Assembly: GCA_965232405.1 (NCBI GenBank)
Contig: OZ246966.1
Location: forward strand, 744,001-808,000
Source of the DNA: RCIO01 sp965232405
GTDB lineage: Bacteria > Pseudomonadota > Alphaproteobacteria > Rhizobiales > Rhizobiaceae
Reading direction: 5' to 3'
DNA: 64,000 bases
Shown: in pieces, positions 8,249-16,788 of the stretch
Numbering within the stretch: position 1 is the stretch's first letter
Layout: each line of letters starts with the position of its first letter
Notes under the pieces: generated by a model
The model's database searches: none
Told to the model about the DNA's origin: nothing
The model's input: the letters and a program-made list of their open reading frames with translations, nothing else
Translations under genes and position numbers: made by a program

Positions 8249-8523
8249 TTTGGCACCTCGTCGATCGCCTCGGCCCATTCGCGGATCGTGTCGACCTGGG
8301 CCGCACAGATCGCCAATGCTTTTTCGTTGTGATCGCCGCGATCGAAAACGTCGCGGGTGCGCTTCAGCCGCGCCCGTGGATAGGGCGACGGACAGGGCAC
8401 GAGCGCGGCCTGCGGCGGCGATGGTGTGACGACCCGCGCCTCGATCGCGACCCTATTGCCCGCCGTACAGCCGGCGAAGATCGTCAGGGATAGGAGAATT
8501 GAGATAGTCGCGAACCGTTTCAT
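8245..8523 (-). CDS. Rz1-like outer-membrane spanin lipoprotein
   Basis: 92 aa. A lipoprotein signal peptide with lipobox LTIFAGC gives acylated Cys19, followed by a proline-rich segment (TPSPPQAALVPCPSPYP). The ATG at 8523 lies inside the Rz-like gene in another frame, the classic overlapping Rz/Rz1 arrangement. The o-spanin tethers to the outer membrane and, with the i-spanin, fuses the two membranes in the last step of lysis. The mature part is somewhat longer than lambda Rz1. Confidence 0.75.
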   Translation of the reverse strand: MKRFATISILLSLTIFAGCTAGNRVAIEARVVTPSPPQAALVPCPSPYPRARLKRTRDVFDRGDHNEKALAICAAQVDTIREWAEAIDEVPK

Positions 8524-8824
8524 TGGCAGCCTCGAGGTCGGTGATCGCCTCGACCTCGGCCGAGAAGCGGTCGTTGATGTCGCGCAGTTCGATGGTCAGA
8601 TCGGCGATGATTTCGTTCTCGCGTTCGCGCAGCGCGGCCATGCTCGCCAGCGCCTTGTCGAGCGTTTCGTTCGCCTTGAGCGCAGTATCGCGCTCGACCT
8701 TGAGCCGGTCGGCCCTGGCTTCGGCCGCAATCGCGTTGCCGCGATACCAGAGCGCGGTCAGACCGAGCGCCAGGAACGCGATCGCACCGAGAGCCGATAG
8801 CGTAGCTCGAATCTTTGTCATCAT
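8453..8824 (-). CDS. Rz-like inner-membrane spanin
   Basis: 123 aa from the ATG at 8824, which overlaps the stop of the holin-like gene (ATGA). One N-terminal membrane segment (LSALGAIAFLALGLTALWY) is followed by a long periplasmic coiled coil (about residues 35-110), the i-spanin layout. The Rz1-like gene starts inside its 3' end. With endolysin, candidate holin and Rz1 it completes the lysis cassette. Confidence 0.72.
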   Translation of the reverse strand: MMTKIRATLSALGAIAFLALGLTALWYRGNAIAAEARADRLKVERDTALKANETLDKALASMAALRERENEIIADLTIELRDINDRFSAEVEAITDLEAANETVRDYLNSPIPDDLRRLYGGQ

Positions 8825-9171
8825 CGCATTGCCTCGTCTGACGGCCCGGCGGTGACCGGATCGCCCGGCTGCCAATCCGGTCCGGGGGGCACAATGCCCT
8901 GCGGCCAACTCTCCGGAGCTGGCGGCTTTTGCGCCGCGGCCCATGCGTGCTTGTCGTGCTCCAACTTGTAGGCCGCGCCGATCAGGCCCGCACTGGCGGC
9001 CCACTGCGCCATGAGCAGCGCCTCAAGCGCATCAACCATGGCGACACCGATCGAGATCGCTGCGGCTGTCTCGATCGCGGTTAGACCGGTGAACACCCAT
9101 GCAGCCTCGCGTTTTCCGGTTTTTTCCCCGTCCGGCGTGACGCCAAGGAACCGAAGAATTGTCCGCATCAT
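8821..9171 (-). CDS. Candidate holin, small membrane protein
   Basis: 116 aa from the ATG at 9171. Two hydrophobic stretches (residues ~25-48 and ~52-72) are separated by a short turn, and a soluble Pro-rich tail of about 40 residues follows. Size, two membrane segments and position between endolysin and spanins suggest a holin that would permeabilise the inner membrane. There is no clear family signature, so the call relies on context. It is coupled to Rz by an ATGA overlap. Confidence 0.55.
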   Translation of the reverse strand: MMRTILRFLGVTPDGEKTGKREAAWVFTGLTAIETAAAISIGVAMVDALEALLMAQWAASAGLIGAAYKLEHDKHAWAAAQKPPAPESWPQGIVPPGPDWQPGDPVTAGPSDEAMR

Positions 9172-9173
9172 CG

Positions 9174-9884
9174 TCAGCGGGTCTCGGCCGCGCCGCCACC
9201 GAGTGAGACATGACCGCAATAGGCGGGATAGGCCTTTAGCGGGAACGTTGCCGGCCAGCGGAAAGCGAAGAATGAATTGAGGTCGAAAGCCGAGAGGCGA
9301 ACGCTGTCGGACTGATTGCCGCCGAGCAGCGTGACCTTGCGCCGGGTCGTGTCATAGTCGGCGACGAAGCCGACATGCCCGGCGCTCGCGCTCCAGCGAA
9401 TGACCCCGACAGCGCCGACCTTCGGCCCGCCCGCGTCACCGCCAAACGTTTTCCAGGCCTGCGCCCAGAACGGATTGTCAGGCACGGGCTCGGCCGGCAG
9501 CGTCTTGACGATGCAGGTTTCAACCGCATCGCCGCACCATGGCAGCTTGGCCGGGTCGCCGAGCCATTTGCCGATCTTCAGCCAGTCGGACAGGCTCTTG
9601 TTGTCGGCGCGCTCATGCAGGCCGCGGCGGCGCGCCATTTCCGCCATCCATGGCGGCATGATCTCGGCCGGCGGGATCGATGCCGTCTCGCCGGCAACAG
9701 GCGGCATGCGCAACGCCGCGACGGTCGGCGGATCGGCAAGGCCGGTCTCGCCCAGGCCGTGCTTGCGCTGGAACGCATACAGCGCCTGGCGGGTCGCCGG
9801 GCCGACGGCGCCGGACGCGCCTGCCTTGCCGACGTTGAAGCCGTGCGCAATCAGCCGGGCCTGCAGCCAGGTGTTGAAGTCCAT
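9174..9884 (-). CDS. Endolysin: peptidoglycan-binding domain plus CHAP-type amidase/peptidase
   Basis: 236 aa. Residues 1-60 form a PG_binding_1-like repeat (GASGAVGPATRQALYAFQRK). Residues ~75-215 form a TIGR02594/CHAP-type NlpC/P60-fold enzyme with Cys117 (PWCGDAVE) and His170 (GHVGFV). It cuts murein cross-links or the amide bond during lysis. No signal sequence is present, so it needs the holin for release. It is preceded by a strong terminator, so lysis genes may depend on read-through or an own promoter. Confidence 0.88.
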   Translation of the reverse strand: MDFNTWLQARLIAHGFNVGKAGASGAVGPATRQALYAFQRKHGLGETGLADPPTVAALRMPPVAGETASIPPAEIMPPWMAEMARRRGLHERADNKSLSDWLKIGKWLGDPAKLPWCGDAVETCIVKTLPAEPVPDNPFWAQAWKTFGGDAGGPKVGAVGVIRWSASAGHVGFVADYDTTRRKVTLLGGNQSDSVRLSAFDLNSFFAFRWPATFPLKAYPAYCGHVSLGGGAAETR

Positions 9885-9901
9885 CGAAATGTCTCCTGAA
9901 A

Positions 9902-9930
9902 CGAAAAAGCCCGCCGGGAAGGCGGGCTTT
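9902..9930 (-). terminator. Terminator between SGNH hydrolase and lysis genes
   Basis: AAAGCCCGCC-GGGAA-GGCGGGCTTT is a near-perfect hairpin. On the minus strand it is followed by TTTTTCG. It separates the fibre/SGNH block from the lysis cassette. It could also work in the other direction, though the T-run there is short. Confidence 0.75.
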
Positions 9931-9954
9931 GGAATGCGCTATGCTTGTGCTGCT

Positions 9955-10881
9955 TTATGGGAGCAGCATCTCCTCGGTGAGTGTCGCGGCATCGGGGGCG
10001 GTCAGTGATCCTCCGCCCTGAAACAGCGATATATTCGCGGCGACATGGTCCTTGATAGCCTCAACGGTCGAGACGTGCAGCCGCGCCCCCGATACTTTGA
10101 GGTAGATACCCGCCATGAAGTTCTGACCCCATATGTACGGATGGACGCCATCGGCGAGCATGATGTCCACTCCATAAGTGGCGAGCACCTCTGCCCGCTT
10201 GGCGTCCATGAGCGCATTCATGTCGACCCACAGCGTCTGACCGACATAGTGCTGGTCTGCCTTCGCGGCGGCCTCCGTGGCCTCATTGTAAGTGCGGCCA
10301 CCGACGGGGTGGTCGTACTGATTGGCCGGATCGCATGCAAAATTGCCGCTGTGGCAGTACTCGAACATTGACATCATGACGAGCGTGATGTCGTGGCGCT
10401 CGGTTATGGTACGGCGGATATCAGCCCACCACGCCTCGTAGTCGTCAGGTGTCCCGATCCAGTCGTGGTCGCCTGCGTCCTCGACGATAACCACATCCCC
10501 CGACCGGATCACTCCGTCCTTGATCCTTTGGGCGATGTTCGAAAGCAGAGAGCCGTACTGGTTCGCAAATGAGCCGCCGTAAACGAACACGTCGTGGGGC
10601 AGCCTGTTGTTGATCTGCAGAATCCAGTTCGCCGTCGCACGGATCGATCCGAAGGGATAAAGCGGGTTCGCCGACCCGCCGGATAGGGATGGCACGGTCT
10701 CGCCAAACTGGCCGAGGGCGTAGCCACGCGAAATGCTGTCGCCATAGAGATGTATGACTCTCCCGACTGCGCTGCGGTCCGCGGCGACCGCACCGTGGGC
10801 CCCGTCGGCTCCGGTCAGCGGATCGAACGCCGCAGCGGGGGTCGCGAAGAGCAGGAAAAAGGCAATAACAATTCGTGTCAT
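9955..10881 (-). CDS. Secreted SGNH/GDSL-type hydrolase (prophage cargo)
   Basis: 308 aa from the ATG at 10881, with GGAG 7 bases upstream. A clear Sec signal peptide (VIAFFLLFATPAAA-FDP) leads the protein. SGNH motifs are YGDSISRG (nucleophile Ser), a GGS block, and DGVHPYIWGQN (Asp-His) near residue 255. Family members deacylate or de-esterify carbohydrates and lipids. A signal peptide is unexpected for a virion part, so the enzyme more likely acts on the lysogen's envelope (for example O-antigen or exopolysaccharide acyl groups). Base composition is lower in GC than the adjacent tail genes. Confidence 0.72.
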   Translation of the reverse strand: MTRIVIAFFLLFATPAAAFDPLTGADGAHGAVAADRSAVGRVIHLYGDSISRGYALGQFGETVPSLSGGSANPLYPFGSIRATANWILQINNRLPHDVFVYGGSFANQYGSLLSNIAQRIKDGVIRSGDVVIVEDAGDHDWIGTPDDYEAWWADIRRTITERHDITLVMMSMFEYCHSGNFACDPANQYDHPVGGRTYNEATEAAAKADQHYVGQTLWVDMNALMDAKRAEVLATYGVDIMLADGVHPYIWGQNFMAGIYLKVSGARLHVSTVEAIKDHVAANISLFQGGGSLTAPDAATLTEEMLLP

Positions 10882-10936
10882 GGCGGTCTCCAGTTTATGT
10901 CCAGCGATCACTCACGTGTAAAGCAGCGATGAGGGA

Positions 10937-11875
10937 TCAGCCCTGCCAGCCTTCCACTACGATCCGACCGGAGTAGGTGCCCGATGTCGGAAAGAGGCGC
11001 AGCGCATCGCAGGCCGATGCGATCTGCCAGCGCAATTTTTGCTGCGCGGCGTAGAATGCGCCTATCGAATTCACGTTCGCAGAGTCGGCAATCCCCGTCT
11101 TGTGGGCCGCCTTGTTGAAATTTCCGATCGTCATTTCAAAGGTAAGCCCCTCATTGGAGGCGTTTCCGATATCGGCAAGATTAATTTGGCCGAAAGTGGC
11201 CCCGGATGAGTAGTCGCCGGCGGGCGCCGGCGCGGCTGAATTGCTGTAGTGCGACAAGCGATAATAAGTCGATCCCGACGCAATCCAGTTTGAGCCGTTG
11301 TCGCTCGACAATTGAACTCCGAAATTGGCCCCGTCGGCAGAGACCGATACGTCGCCGAAGATACGGATCAACCTGTATGCCGAGAGATCCGTGAGGCTTG
11401 AGAGTGCCGCGGCGCTGGCTTCGATATCCGCGATCAGCTCCCATCCGCCGACGCCGATATTTGCCCGGAATGCCGCCTTGTCGGCGTCATCCGCGTATGA
11501 GAGGCCGAGATTAGAGCGGAAGGCGGCCTTGGCGGCCGCGTCGACATAAGATACGCCAAGGTTTGCGCGTGCAGCGGCGGCATCGACCAGATCCGCGAGG
11601 TTCTGATCCTTGTCCATCTTCGCTGCGATTGCTGCTGTCAGCGTTGCAGCCAGATCGGCGTCGTCGCCAAGTGCGGCTTGAATTTCGCCGAGCGTATCGA
11701 AGGCGGCGTCCGCGTCGCCGAGGATCACCGCGAGCACAAGATCGCGCACCTGCGCGACCGAATAATAGCCCGTCGCACCGTCCCTGAAGGCCGGCACCTT
11801 GTGATCGGGCGTCAGGGTCCCAACCGGAGGCAACTCGTCGATGCGAAGTGGATCGAGAAGCGTGTTCAGGGGCAT
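10937..11875 (-). CDS. Tail fibre/receptor-binding protein with short repeats
   Basis: 312 aa. The N-terminal ~50 residues resemble a fibre attachment region. Residues ~95-145 carry imperfect repeats of the type A-A-x-R-x-N-L/I-G-(V/L)-S-Y, common in phage tail-fibre shafts. The C-terminal ~160 residues are a Ser/Thr/Gly-rich beta domain likely to contact the receptor. It follows another fibre protein and the DUF2313 baseplate protein, as in Mu-like phages. Receptor unknown. Confidence 0.75.
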   Translation of the reverse strand: MPLNTLLDPLRIDELPPVGTLTPDHKVPAFRDGATGYYSVAQVRDLVLAVILGDADAAFDTLGEIQAALGDDADLAATLTAAIAAKMDKDQNLADLVDAAAARANLGVSYVDAAAKAAFRSNLGLSYADDADKAAFRANIGVGGWELIADIEASAAALSSLTDLSAYRLIRIFGDVSVSADGANFGVQLSSDNGSNWIASGSTYYRLSHYSNSAAPAPAGDYSSGATFGQINLADIGNASNEGLTFEMTIGNFNKAAHKTGIADSANVNSIGAFYAAQQKLRWQIASACDALRLFPTSGTYSGRIVVEGWQG

Positions 11876-11876
11876 G

Positions 11877-12794
11877 TCAGCGCACCGCGAAAAGGTTGAT
11901 GTAACCAGTCGCCGCCGCGGGCTGCTTGTCGATGTCCATGTCGACTGTCGCCCGCACGCGAATGCGGTTCAGTTCATTGCGGGTGATGCGGTTCACGAAC
12001 ACCGATCCCGAGGCGAGCTGCGTAGTCGATCCCGTCAGTATGTGCCCGGAAAGGTGCAGTTTCGGCGTCCGCGACCAGTTCAGATAGAACTCGCCTTGAT
12101 AGGACGCACTGTCGACCGCCACTGACGCCGCGCCGTTCACGTTCATGTCAGCCTCGAGCCGGGGGAGGTTCACGAGGTTGACGATCGACGCAATGTTGCT
12201 TGGGTCGGTTATGACGCGTGCGATCAGCATATCGTCATAGGTCGTGTCGAAATCCTCGGCCGTTTCAGCCTTTGCCGAAGGGTTGTAACCGCTGTCCGCC
12301 AGATCCTTCAGTGCAAAGCCGTCATTAGGGTTCCAGCGCAGGTGGTAGGTCTTGTTCGCGGATGTCGCGAAGGTCCGCTCCGTCGCCTCGTCGTAGTCCG
12401 TCGTCAGATAGGGCGAACAGCCGCGATGTTGAAAATTGACGGCCGACGGCACGAGAATGGTTCCCGCGCCCGGGCTCGTGACGTTCATCTTACCGTCGGC
12501 GGTCTGTATCTCGGGAAACACCGGGTTGCGAGCGGCCAGTTGCGCCAGCGTCAGATAGGTGTCCGCCGGAGCGCCGCCGATCTTCAGGTCGATCATGTCA
12601 TCAATCGACTTTCGCAGCTGTGTCAGGTCATCTGCGTCGGGCGTACGGCCTACGAAGTTGATAACAGCGACAATCTCGCGCTGCGGATGCTCGATTGCCG
12701 CCGCAGGCGGAATCGAGCCGCGGACCCCGCCGGCCTTGTTCCCGTCAACATAGGACGCGTCGGCCGCTTCGCCGGCCGGCTGCTGGTATTTCAT
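11877..12794 (-). CDS. Tail fibre-like protein
   Basis: 305 aa, between the gp48-like protein and the second fibre. It begins with a short acidic, Ala-rich part, then a helical segment (TPDADDLTQLRKSIDDMIDL) and a predicted beta-rich remainder, the pattern of a fibre or fibre-connector protein. There is no enzymatic motif. Position and spacing (one base before the next fibre gene) support a virion role. Identity of a specific family is uncertain. Confidence 0.6.
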   Translation of the reverse strand: MKYQQPAGEAADASYVDGNKAGGVRGSIPPAAAIEHPQREIVAVINFVGRTPDADDLTQLRKSIDDMIDLKIGGAPADTYLTLAQLAARNPVFPEIQTADGKMNVTSPGAGTILVPSAVNFQHRGCSPYLTTDYDEATERTFATSANKTYHLRWNPNDGFALKDLADSGYNPSAKAETAEDFDTTYDDMLIARVITDPSNIASIVNLVNLPRLEADMNVNGAASVAVDSASYQGEFYLNWSRTPKLHLSGHILTGSTTQLASGSVFVNRITRNELNRIRVRATVDMDIDKQPAAATGYINLFAVR

Positions 12795-12807
12795 GGCGTT
12801 GCTCCGG

Positions 12808-13632
12808 TTAGAGATAGACGGGCATCAGGATCGCCGCGCCCGTTTCGGTGACGATCAGCGCGCCGCTTTCGTCGGCGAGCAGATAAGCCTCGGGCAGCGG
12901 GTCGATCGAGAAATAGACGTAGACCCAAGCCGGAAGCACCCGCCGGATGGCGCACTCGATCGTTCCGATGTCGAAATCGAGCAGCCGGTCGACGCCGGTC
13001 TCGCTGATCCCGACCTCGAAATTGGTCGACGGCGCATCCTTGATATGCACCGTGATCTGTTGTTCCAGAGCGACGTTCGACAGTTCGCCGGAATATCCGC
13101 AGTCACTTTCGCCGCAGCGGAACGCCTCGGGCTCCTCGACCGCCACGACGTAGCCGAGCCTTGCAGCCAGGCAGACAATGTCGGCCGGGGTGATCGTGGC
13201 GAGGCCGGCCACGCGCGCGGCGAGATTGGCCCGGCGTCGATCCTCGTCGAGGTCTCCATCGCTGCACGGGTCCGGCAGCCCGTAATCGCGCTCCCATGCC
13301 TCGAGACTGTAGACGAGCGTCGCCGCGCGGCTTTCATTGGTGAGACCGAAGCCCTTGGCATAGAGGTCGGCGAAGGGCGCGAGCAGCGCCCGCACCAACC
13401 CGGCCCAATTCGACGCCGACGACACGGCCTCGCCGTCCGGCGATCCCCATGCCGCGCCTCGCGGCAGCAGCGCCAGGCCGGCGGGCAGGATGCCCTCGAC
13501 AGCCGGTGCCGACAGGGCGTCGCTCGTGTCGAATATCGCCGCCGATGCTTCGGCGCAGTCGACGGCCGTCGCCTCCCCGAGGTCGACCGGCGTGAACGCG
13601 ATCCAGTCTGAATTGTACCACCAGGCAGCCAT
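12808..13632 (-). CDS. Mu gp48-like tail protein (DUF2313/YmfQ)
   Basis: 274 aa. It contains the family signature LLPRGAAW at ~55-62, then a helical stretch and YSLEAWERDYGLPDPC, followed by the R-R-x-N-L/A-A-R-V pattern. Members link tail fibres to the baseplate wedge. It lies directly after the gp47 (baseplate J) gene in the canonical Mu order. About 70 residues at the C-terminus extend beyond the short family core and may be the fibre-binding part. Confidence 0.82.
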   Translation of the reverse strand: MAAWWYNSDWIAFTPVDLGEATAVDCAEASAAIFDTSDALSAPAVEGILPAGLALLPRGAAWGSPDGEAVSSASNWAGLVRALLAPFADLYAKGFGLTNESRAATLVYSLEAWERDYGLPDPCSDGDLDEDRRRANLAARVAGLATITPADIVCLAARLGYVVAVEEPEAFRCGESDCGYSGELSNVALEQQITVHIKDAPSTNFEVGISETGVDRLLDFDIGTIECAIRRVLPAWVYVYFSIDPLPEAYLLADESGALIVTETGAAILMPVYL

Positions 13633-13642
13633 TGCGCGCGGC

Positions 13643-14734
13643 CTAGACGAAGCTGATGGCGCCGAGCACCGGCAGTTCGCCAGGCTGGAATTCGAGGTCG
13701 CCTGCGGGCAGTGTCAGCGTGTGCCGTTCCTCGCCGATGGTCGTCGAGATCGTTTCGGAAATCCACGCGACAGGCAGCGCGAACGGGTCATCAGGCAGGC
13801 CAGGTCGCAAGCGTGTATCGCGCTGACTGGCGTCGAACATCGCCACGAGCGCGTCGGTCACCGCCTGGCGTTGCGGCACGGTGTCTGGATAGAGCGAAAG
13901 CGTGATGTCGACCGCTACTGGCCGGGGCGCCACAGCAAAGAACTTGCCGCGCACGATACGCTTGTCCGCAATGTGATCATTGATCGCCGCCAGGTCGGCT
14001 TCGGTCGGGATGCCGTTGACGCGGTTTGCGAACAGGCACCACGCCCCGACGGAGCCGATGCCGCCGGAATAGACCGCTGCCCAAGCCTGCACGACGCCCG
14101 GAACCTCGAGCGACCAGTTTTCATAATCGGACAGCGCGCCGCCCTGCGGCGGATTGGCCTTGCGTTTCAGTGCGCGGGTACGCAGAGCCTCGACCGCCTC
14201 GGCGTCGGCGCCGCCGCCGAGGCCGTCGGCGTCGACCGCGCCCTCCTCTTCGATGGTCGGCCACAGGCTCGCGTCGGCGATCAGTAGCACCGCACCGGCC
14301 TCGCGATTGCCGGCGGCGCCGTTCTTTTCCGCCTTCACCGCGACGGAATAGGACCCGGCCGCGTCTGCCGTGAACGGCTCAGTCGTGACGTAGGTAAAGC
14401 CACCGGATACGAAGCGCACGCCGGCGGGATATGTCGTCGAGGCCTGAGCGCTGCCCTCGATCCGGCCGGCCGCGGGCGCCGGCGGCTTGGCGTAAAGCCC
14501 GAACTCGGCCGCATGCTGGCGGATCATCGCCTCGCTCGATGCGGTCGACAGGAAAAGCTGCCGCCAGATCCATTCGAGGCGCAGCTCGTATTCGTGCGCG
14601 AGCAGGGCCTGCACCTTGGCGATGACGTAAAGCACGTTCTGCCGGAGACTCGCATCGGTGCCCGGCAAATACTGGCGCACCGCACCGCGCACGGTTTTCG
14701 AGATCTCGTCGAGCGAGCGAACGGTGAAGCTCAT
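13643..14734 (-). CDS. Baseplate J-like protein (Mu gp47)
   Basis: 363 aa. Shows the baseplate-J pattern: an N-terminal helical part with SSEAMIRQHAAEFGLYAKPP, a PAGTRF-type motif (TTYPAGVRFVSG), then the domain with VPGVVQAWAAVYSGGIGSVGAW and a C-terminal beta part. These proteins build the wedges of a contractile-tail baseplate. It sits between gp46- and gp48-like genes, which confirms the Mu-type order. Confidence 0.88.
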   Translation of the reverse strand: MSFTVRSLDEISKTVRGAVRQYLPGTDASLRQNVLYVIAKVQALLAHEYELRLEWIWRQLFLSTASSEAMIRQHAAEFGLYAKPPAPAAGRIEGSAQASTTYPAGVRFVSGGFTYVTTEPFTADAAGSYSVAVKAEKNGAAGNREAGAVLLIADASLWPTIEEEGAVDADGLGGGADAEAVEALRTRALKRKANPPQGGALSDYENWSLEVPGVVQAWAAVYSGGIGSVGAWCLFANRVNGIPTEADLAAINDHIADKRIVRGKFFAVAPRPVAVDITLSLYPDTVPQRQAVTDALVAMFDASQRDTRLRPGLPDDPFALPVAWISETISTTIGEERHTLTLPAGDLEFQPGELPVLGAISFV

Positions 14735-14738
14735 GCCA

Positions 14739-15275
14739 TCATCCTGCCGAAAGCGGCGCGGTCACGCCGTCGATCTGATCCCACAAAACCGCATAACGCT
14801 GGTCGAACCGGCGCTCGCCGCTTTCCCCGTAGCCGGTCACATCGAGCACCAGCCGGTTGCGGGCCGGCTCGGACGAAGCCGCCACCTCGACGCGGACAAA
14901 CGCGCCCTGTTCGATCAATGTCTGCATGGCTGCGCGCGCGTAGTCCTCGGCAGCGATTGCCGTCTGGCGGTCGATCGCGCGGCGGCGCAGGAGCCACAGT
15001 TTCGAACCGAGCGGCACGTCGCCCTGCTCCAGGTCGAAGGCGTCTCCCGGCCAGCCGCGGTTCACGTCGCCGTCGCGCATTTCGGAGGGCAGCGCCCGCG
15101 CATCGGTCATAAGACAGATCAGCACGGCGGTCGCGAGCGCCTGGCCGGCGCGCAGGCCGGCGGGATTGTCGGGGTCGGTCGGCGCGGCGGATGCCAGATC
15201 GCCGACAACGCCGTTCCAGACGATGTCGGGGTCGAGTAGCGGCGCGGCCTTGGCGTCTATGGGAACGATACGCAT
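14739..15275 (-). CDS. Mu gp46-like baseplate protein
   Basis: 178 aa from the ATG at 15275, chosen because it overlaps the gp45-like stop (ATGA). It resembles the COG4381 (phage gp46) family by length, the GLRAGQALATAVLICLMTDARAL segment and the RRRAI...Y-A-R-A-A-M-Q-T-L-I pattern, which matches the gp25/lysozyme-like wedge proteins. It probably forms the inner baseplate wedge. The annotated frame could run 35 codons further upstream, but those residues are an antisense artefact. Confidence 0.75.
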   Translation of the reverse strand: MRIVPIDAKAAPLLDPDIVWNGVVGDLASAAPTDPDNPAGLRAGQALATAVLICLMTDARALPSEMRDGDVNRGWPGDAFDLEQGDVPLGSKLWLLRRRAIDRQTAIAAEDYARAAMQTLIEQGAFVRVEVAASSEPARNRLVLDVTGYGESGERRFDQRYAVLWDQIDGVTAPLSAG

Positions 15276-15736
15276 CAGGCGCCACCGTCCCCGTCGCCGT
15301 CGGTCACGGAACCCGATGCGATGACATCGCCCTCGACGGTCAGGTTGCCCTTGATCGTCACGTCGCCCTCGATCGTCCACTCGCCTGCCGTCAGCGTCGC
15401 CGTGCGGCTGCCGAAATCGAATACGGCGCCGGTGCCGATCAGCTTTATGATGTTGCCCTGGCCGTCATAGATCGCCGATGCGCCCGGCGGCAGGTCGGGC
15501 CGCATTGCTGGGTTTTCGCCGCCGAAAACGTAGGCGGAATCGCGGTTGCCGCCGGATTGCAGGATCGTGGCGATGCCACCCTTGACCGGCACGGACGCAA
15601 AGCCGTGCGGTTCGATTCGGTGAACCTGTTCGAAACGGTCGCCGGCGAAACCGCGGCCCGACACGAACTGCTGCCCGCGCCGGTGCTCGACGCGTCCGTC
15701 GAATTCGAACCGGGTCAGGAGCGCGTCGCTGTTCAT
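15275..15736 (-). CDS. Baseplate spike protein, gpV/Mu gp45-like
   Basis: 153 aa. An OB-fold-like N-terminal part contains VPVKGG and the ENPAMRPDLPPG loop. A C-terminal repeat region (TIEGDVTIKGNLTVEGDV) resembles a triple-stranded beta-helix. This is the membrane-puncturing spike of a contractile tail. The tip ends in an acidic DGDGDGGA and lacks the His-x-His iron site known from gpV-type apex domains, so a separate tip protein or different metal might be used. It overlaps the hub gene by 4 bases. Confidence 0.78.
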   Translation of the reverse strand: MNSDALLTRFEFDGRVEHRRGQQFVSGRGFAGDRFEQVHRIEPHGFASVPVKGGIATILQSGGNRDSAYVFGGENPAMRPDLPPGASAIYDGQGNIIKLIGTGAVFDFGSRTATLTAGEWTIEGDVTIKGNLTVEGDVIASGSVTDGDGDGGA

Positions 15737-16788
15737 TCTTCCTCGCGATATTCGGGATCGTCGTCAGCGGGCGCAGCCCACCCGCCGGCGGAGTTGCCCC
15801 GAGGATTCTTGCCGCCGAGCGCCCGAGGGTCCTTGCATTCGATCGCCGCGACGGTGCCCTCGCCATCGCTCTGGCGCAGTGTGACCGAGGCGATGATCAT
15901 GTCCTGATTGATGCCGAGCCAGTCGTCGTCGACCTCGACCAGCCGGTTACGCTCCCACAACTTGCCGCCTTTGTCGCGCCATCCGGGCGTCGTGATCGTG
16001 CAGCTCGTGCCGTTGCCGGCGCCGCGGCGCGCTTCCCATCCGGCGCGCTTTTTCAGCCTCCCGCTCGTCGCCTCGCCCTCGTGCACAAGGATGCGCGGCC
16101 GTTCGCGCTTGAGTGTCGCGCGGGCAATGGCTTCTGCGCGCAGCGCCGGCGCGCGAACGCCGTCGGAATTCTGTCCGCGCACCTTGACCGGCGAATGCTT
16201 GCCGGCACCAGTCAGACTGCCGGACGCGCGCTCGATGTTTTCGCCACGGCGCAACGCGCCGCCGTGGCGCCCCTCGGGCTTGTCTGCCAGCTTCAGCCGC
16301 CCCTCGGGCGTGTCGTATATGAGCACCCCCTGCGCGCGGGCGTCCTTTTCGATCGTGGCGAACAGCGTCTCGCCGGGAATGACCTTGTGGACGCGCTTCA
16401 GTTCGGTCTCGGCGTCACCGTCTACACCGATGCCAAGCGTATCGAATTCGCGGGCGATGGCGGCGAGATCGGCGTCGCGCTTCATCCCTGTCGGATGGTC
16501 GATCGAACATTCCGTGGCATCGCAGGTCCGCGAAACGAATGTCACCGTATAGCGGCGATCCTCGGCGGCGTGCTCGCAATTGACATCGCGCACATAGCCG
16601 GTGCCCCACAGTTCGCCTGACACGGTCACAATGGCTTCGGCGTCCGGCTCGCACGGCACGCCGGCGCCGGTATGTGCGATTTCGAACGATGCCTGCCGCA
16701 CGGCTTCCTCGGCGCTGGCGCGCAACTCGGCTGTCTTGACTGCCAGCGATCGGCCGCCGACGCTGAACTCGATCGTTTCGAACGGCAT
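15733..16788 (-). CDS. Baseplate hub protein (Mu gpP / P2 gpD-like)
   Basis: 351 aa. It has the late-control-D pattern: IEFSVGGRSLAV start, EPDAEAIVTVSGELWGTGYV, then IAREFDTLGI and a C-terminal part with RRGENIERASG and NQDMIIASVTLRQSDGEGT. The protein forms the central hub on which the spike sits. The upstream gpN-type gene ends one base before it. Acidic C-terminal tail (DDDPEYREEE) is variable in the family. Confidence 0.82.
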   Translation of the reverse strand: MPFETIEFSVGGRSLAVKTAELRASAEEAVRQASFEIAHTGAGVPCEPDAEAIVTVSGELWGTGYVRDVNCEHAAEDRRYTVTFVSRTCDATECSIDHPTGMKRDADLAAIAREFDTLGIGVDGDAETELKRVHKVIPGETLFATIEKDARAQGVLIYDTPEGRLKLADKPEGRHGGALRRGENIERASGSLTGAGKHSPVKVRGQNSDGVRAPALRAEAIARATLKRERPRILVHEGEATSGRLKKRAGWEARRGAGNGTSCTITTPGWRDKGGKLWERNRLVEVDDDWLGINQDMIIASVTLRQSDGEGTVAAIECKDPRALGGKNPRGNSAGGWAAPADDDPEYREEE

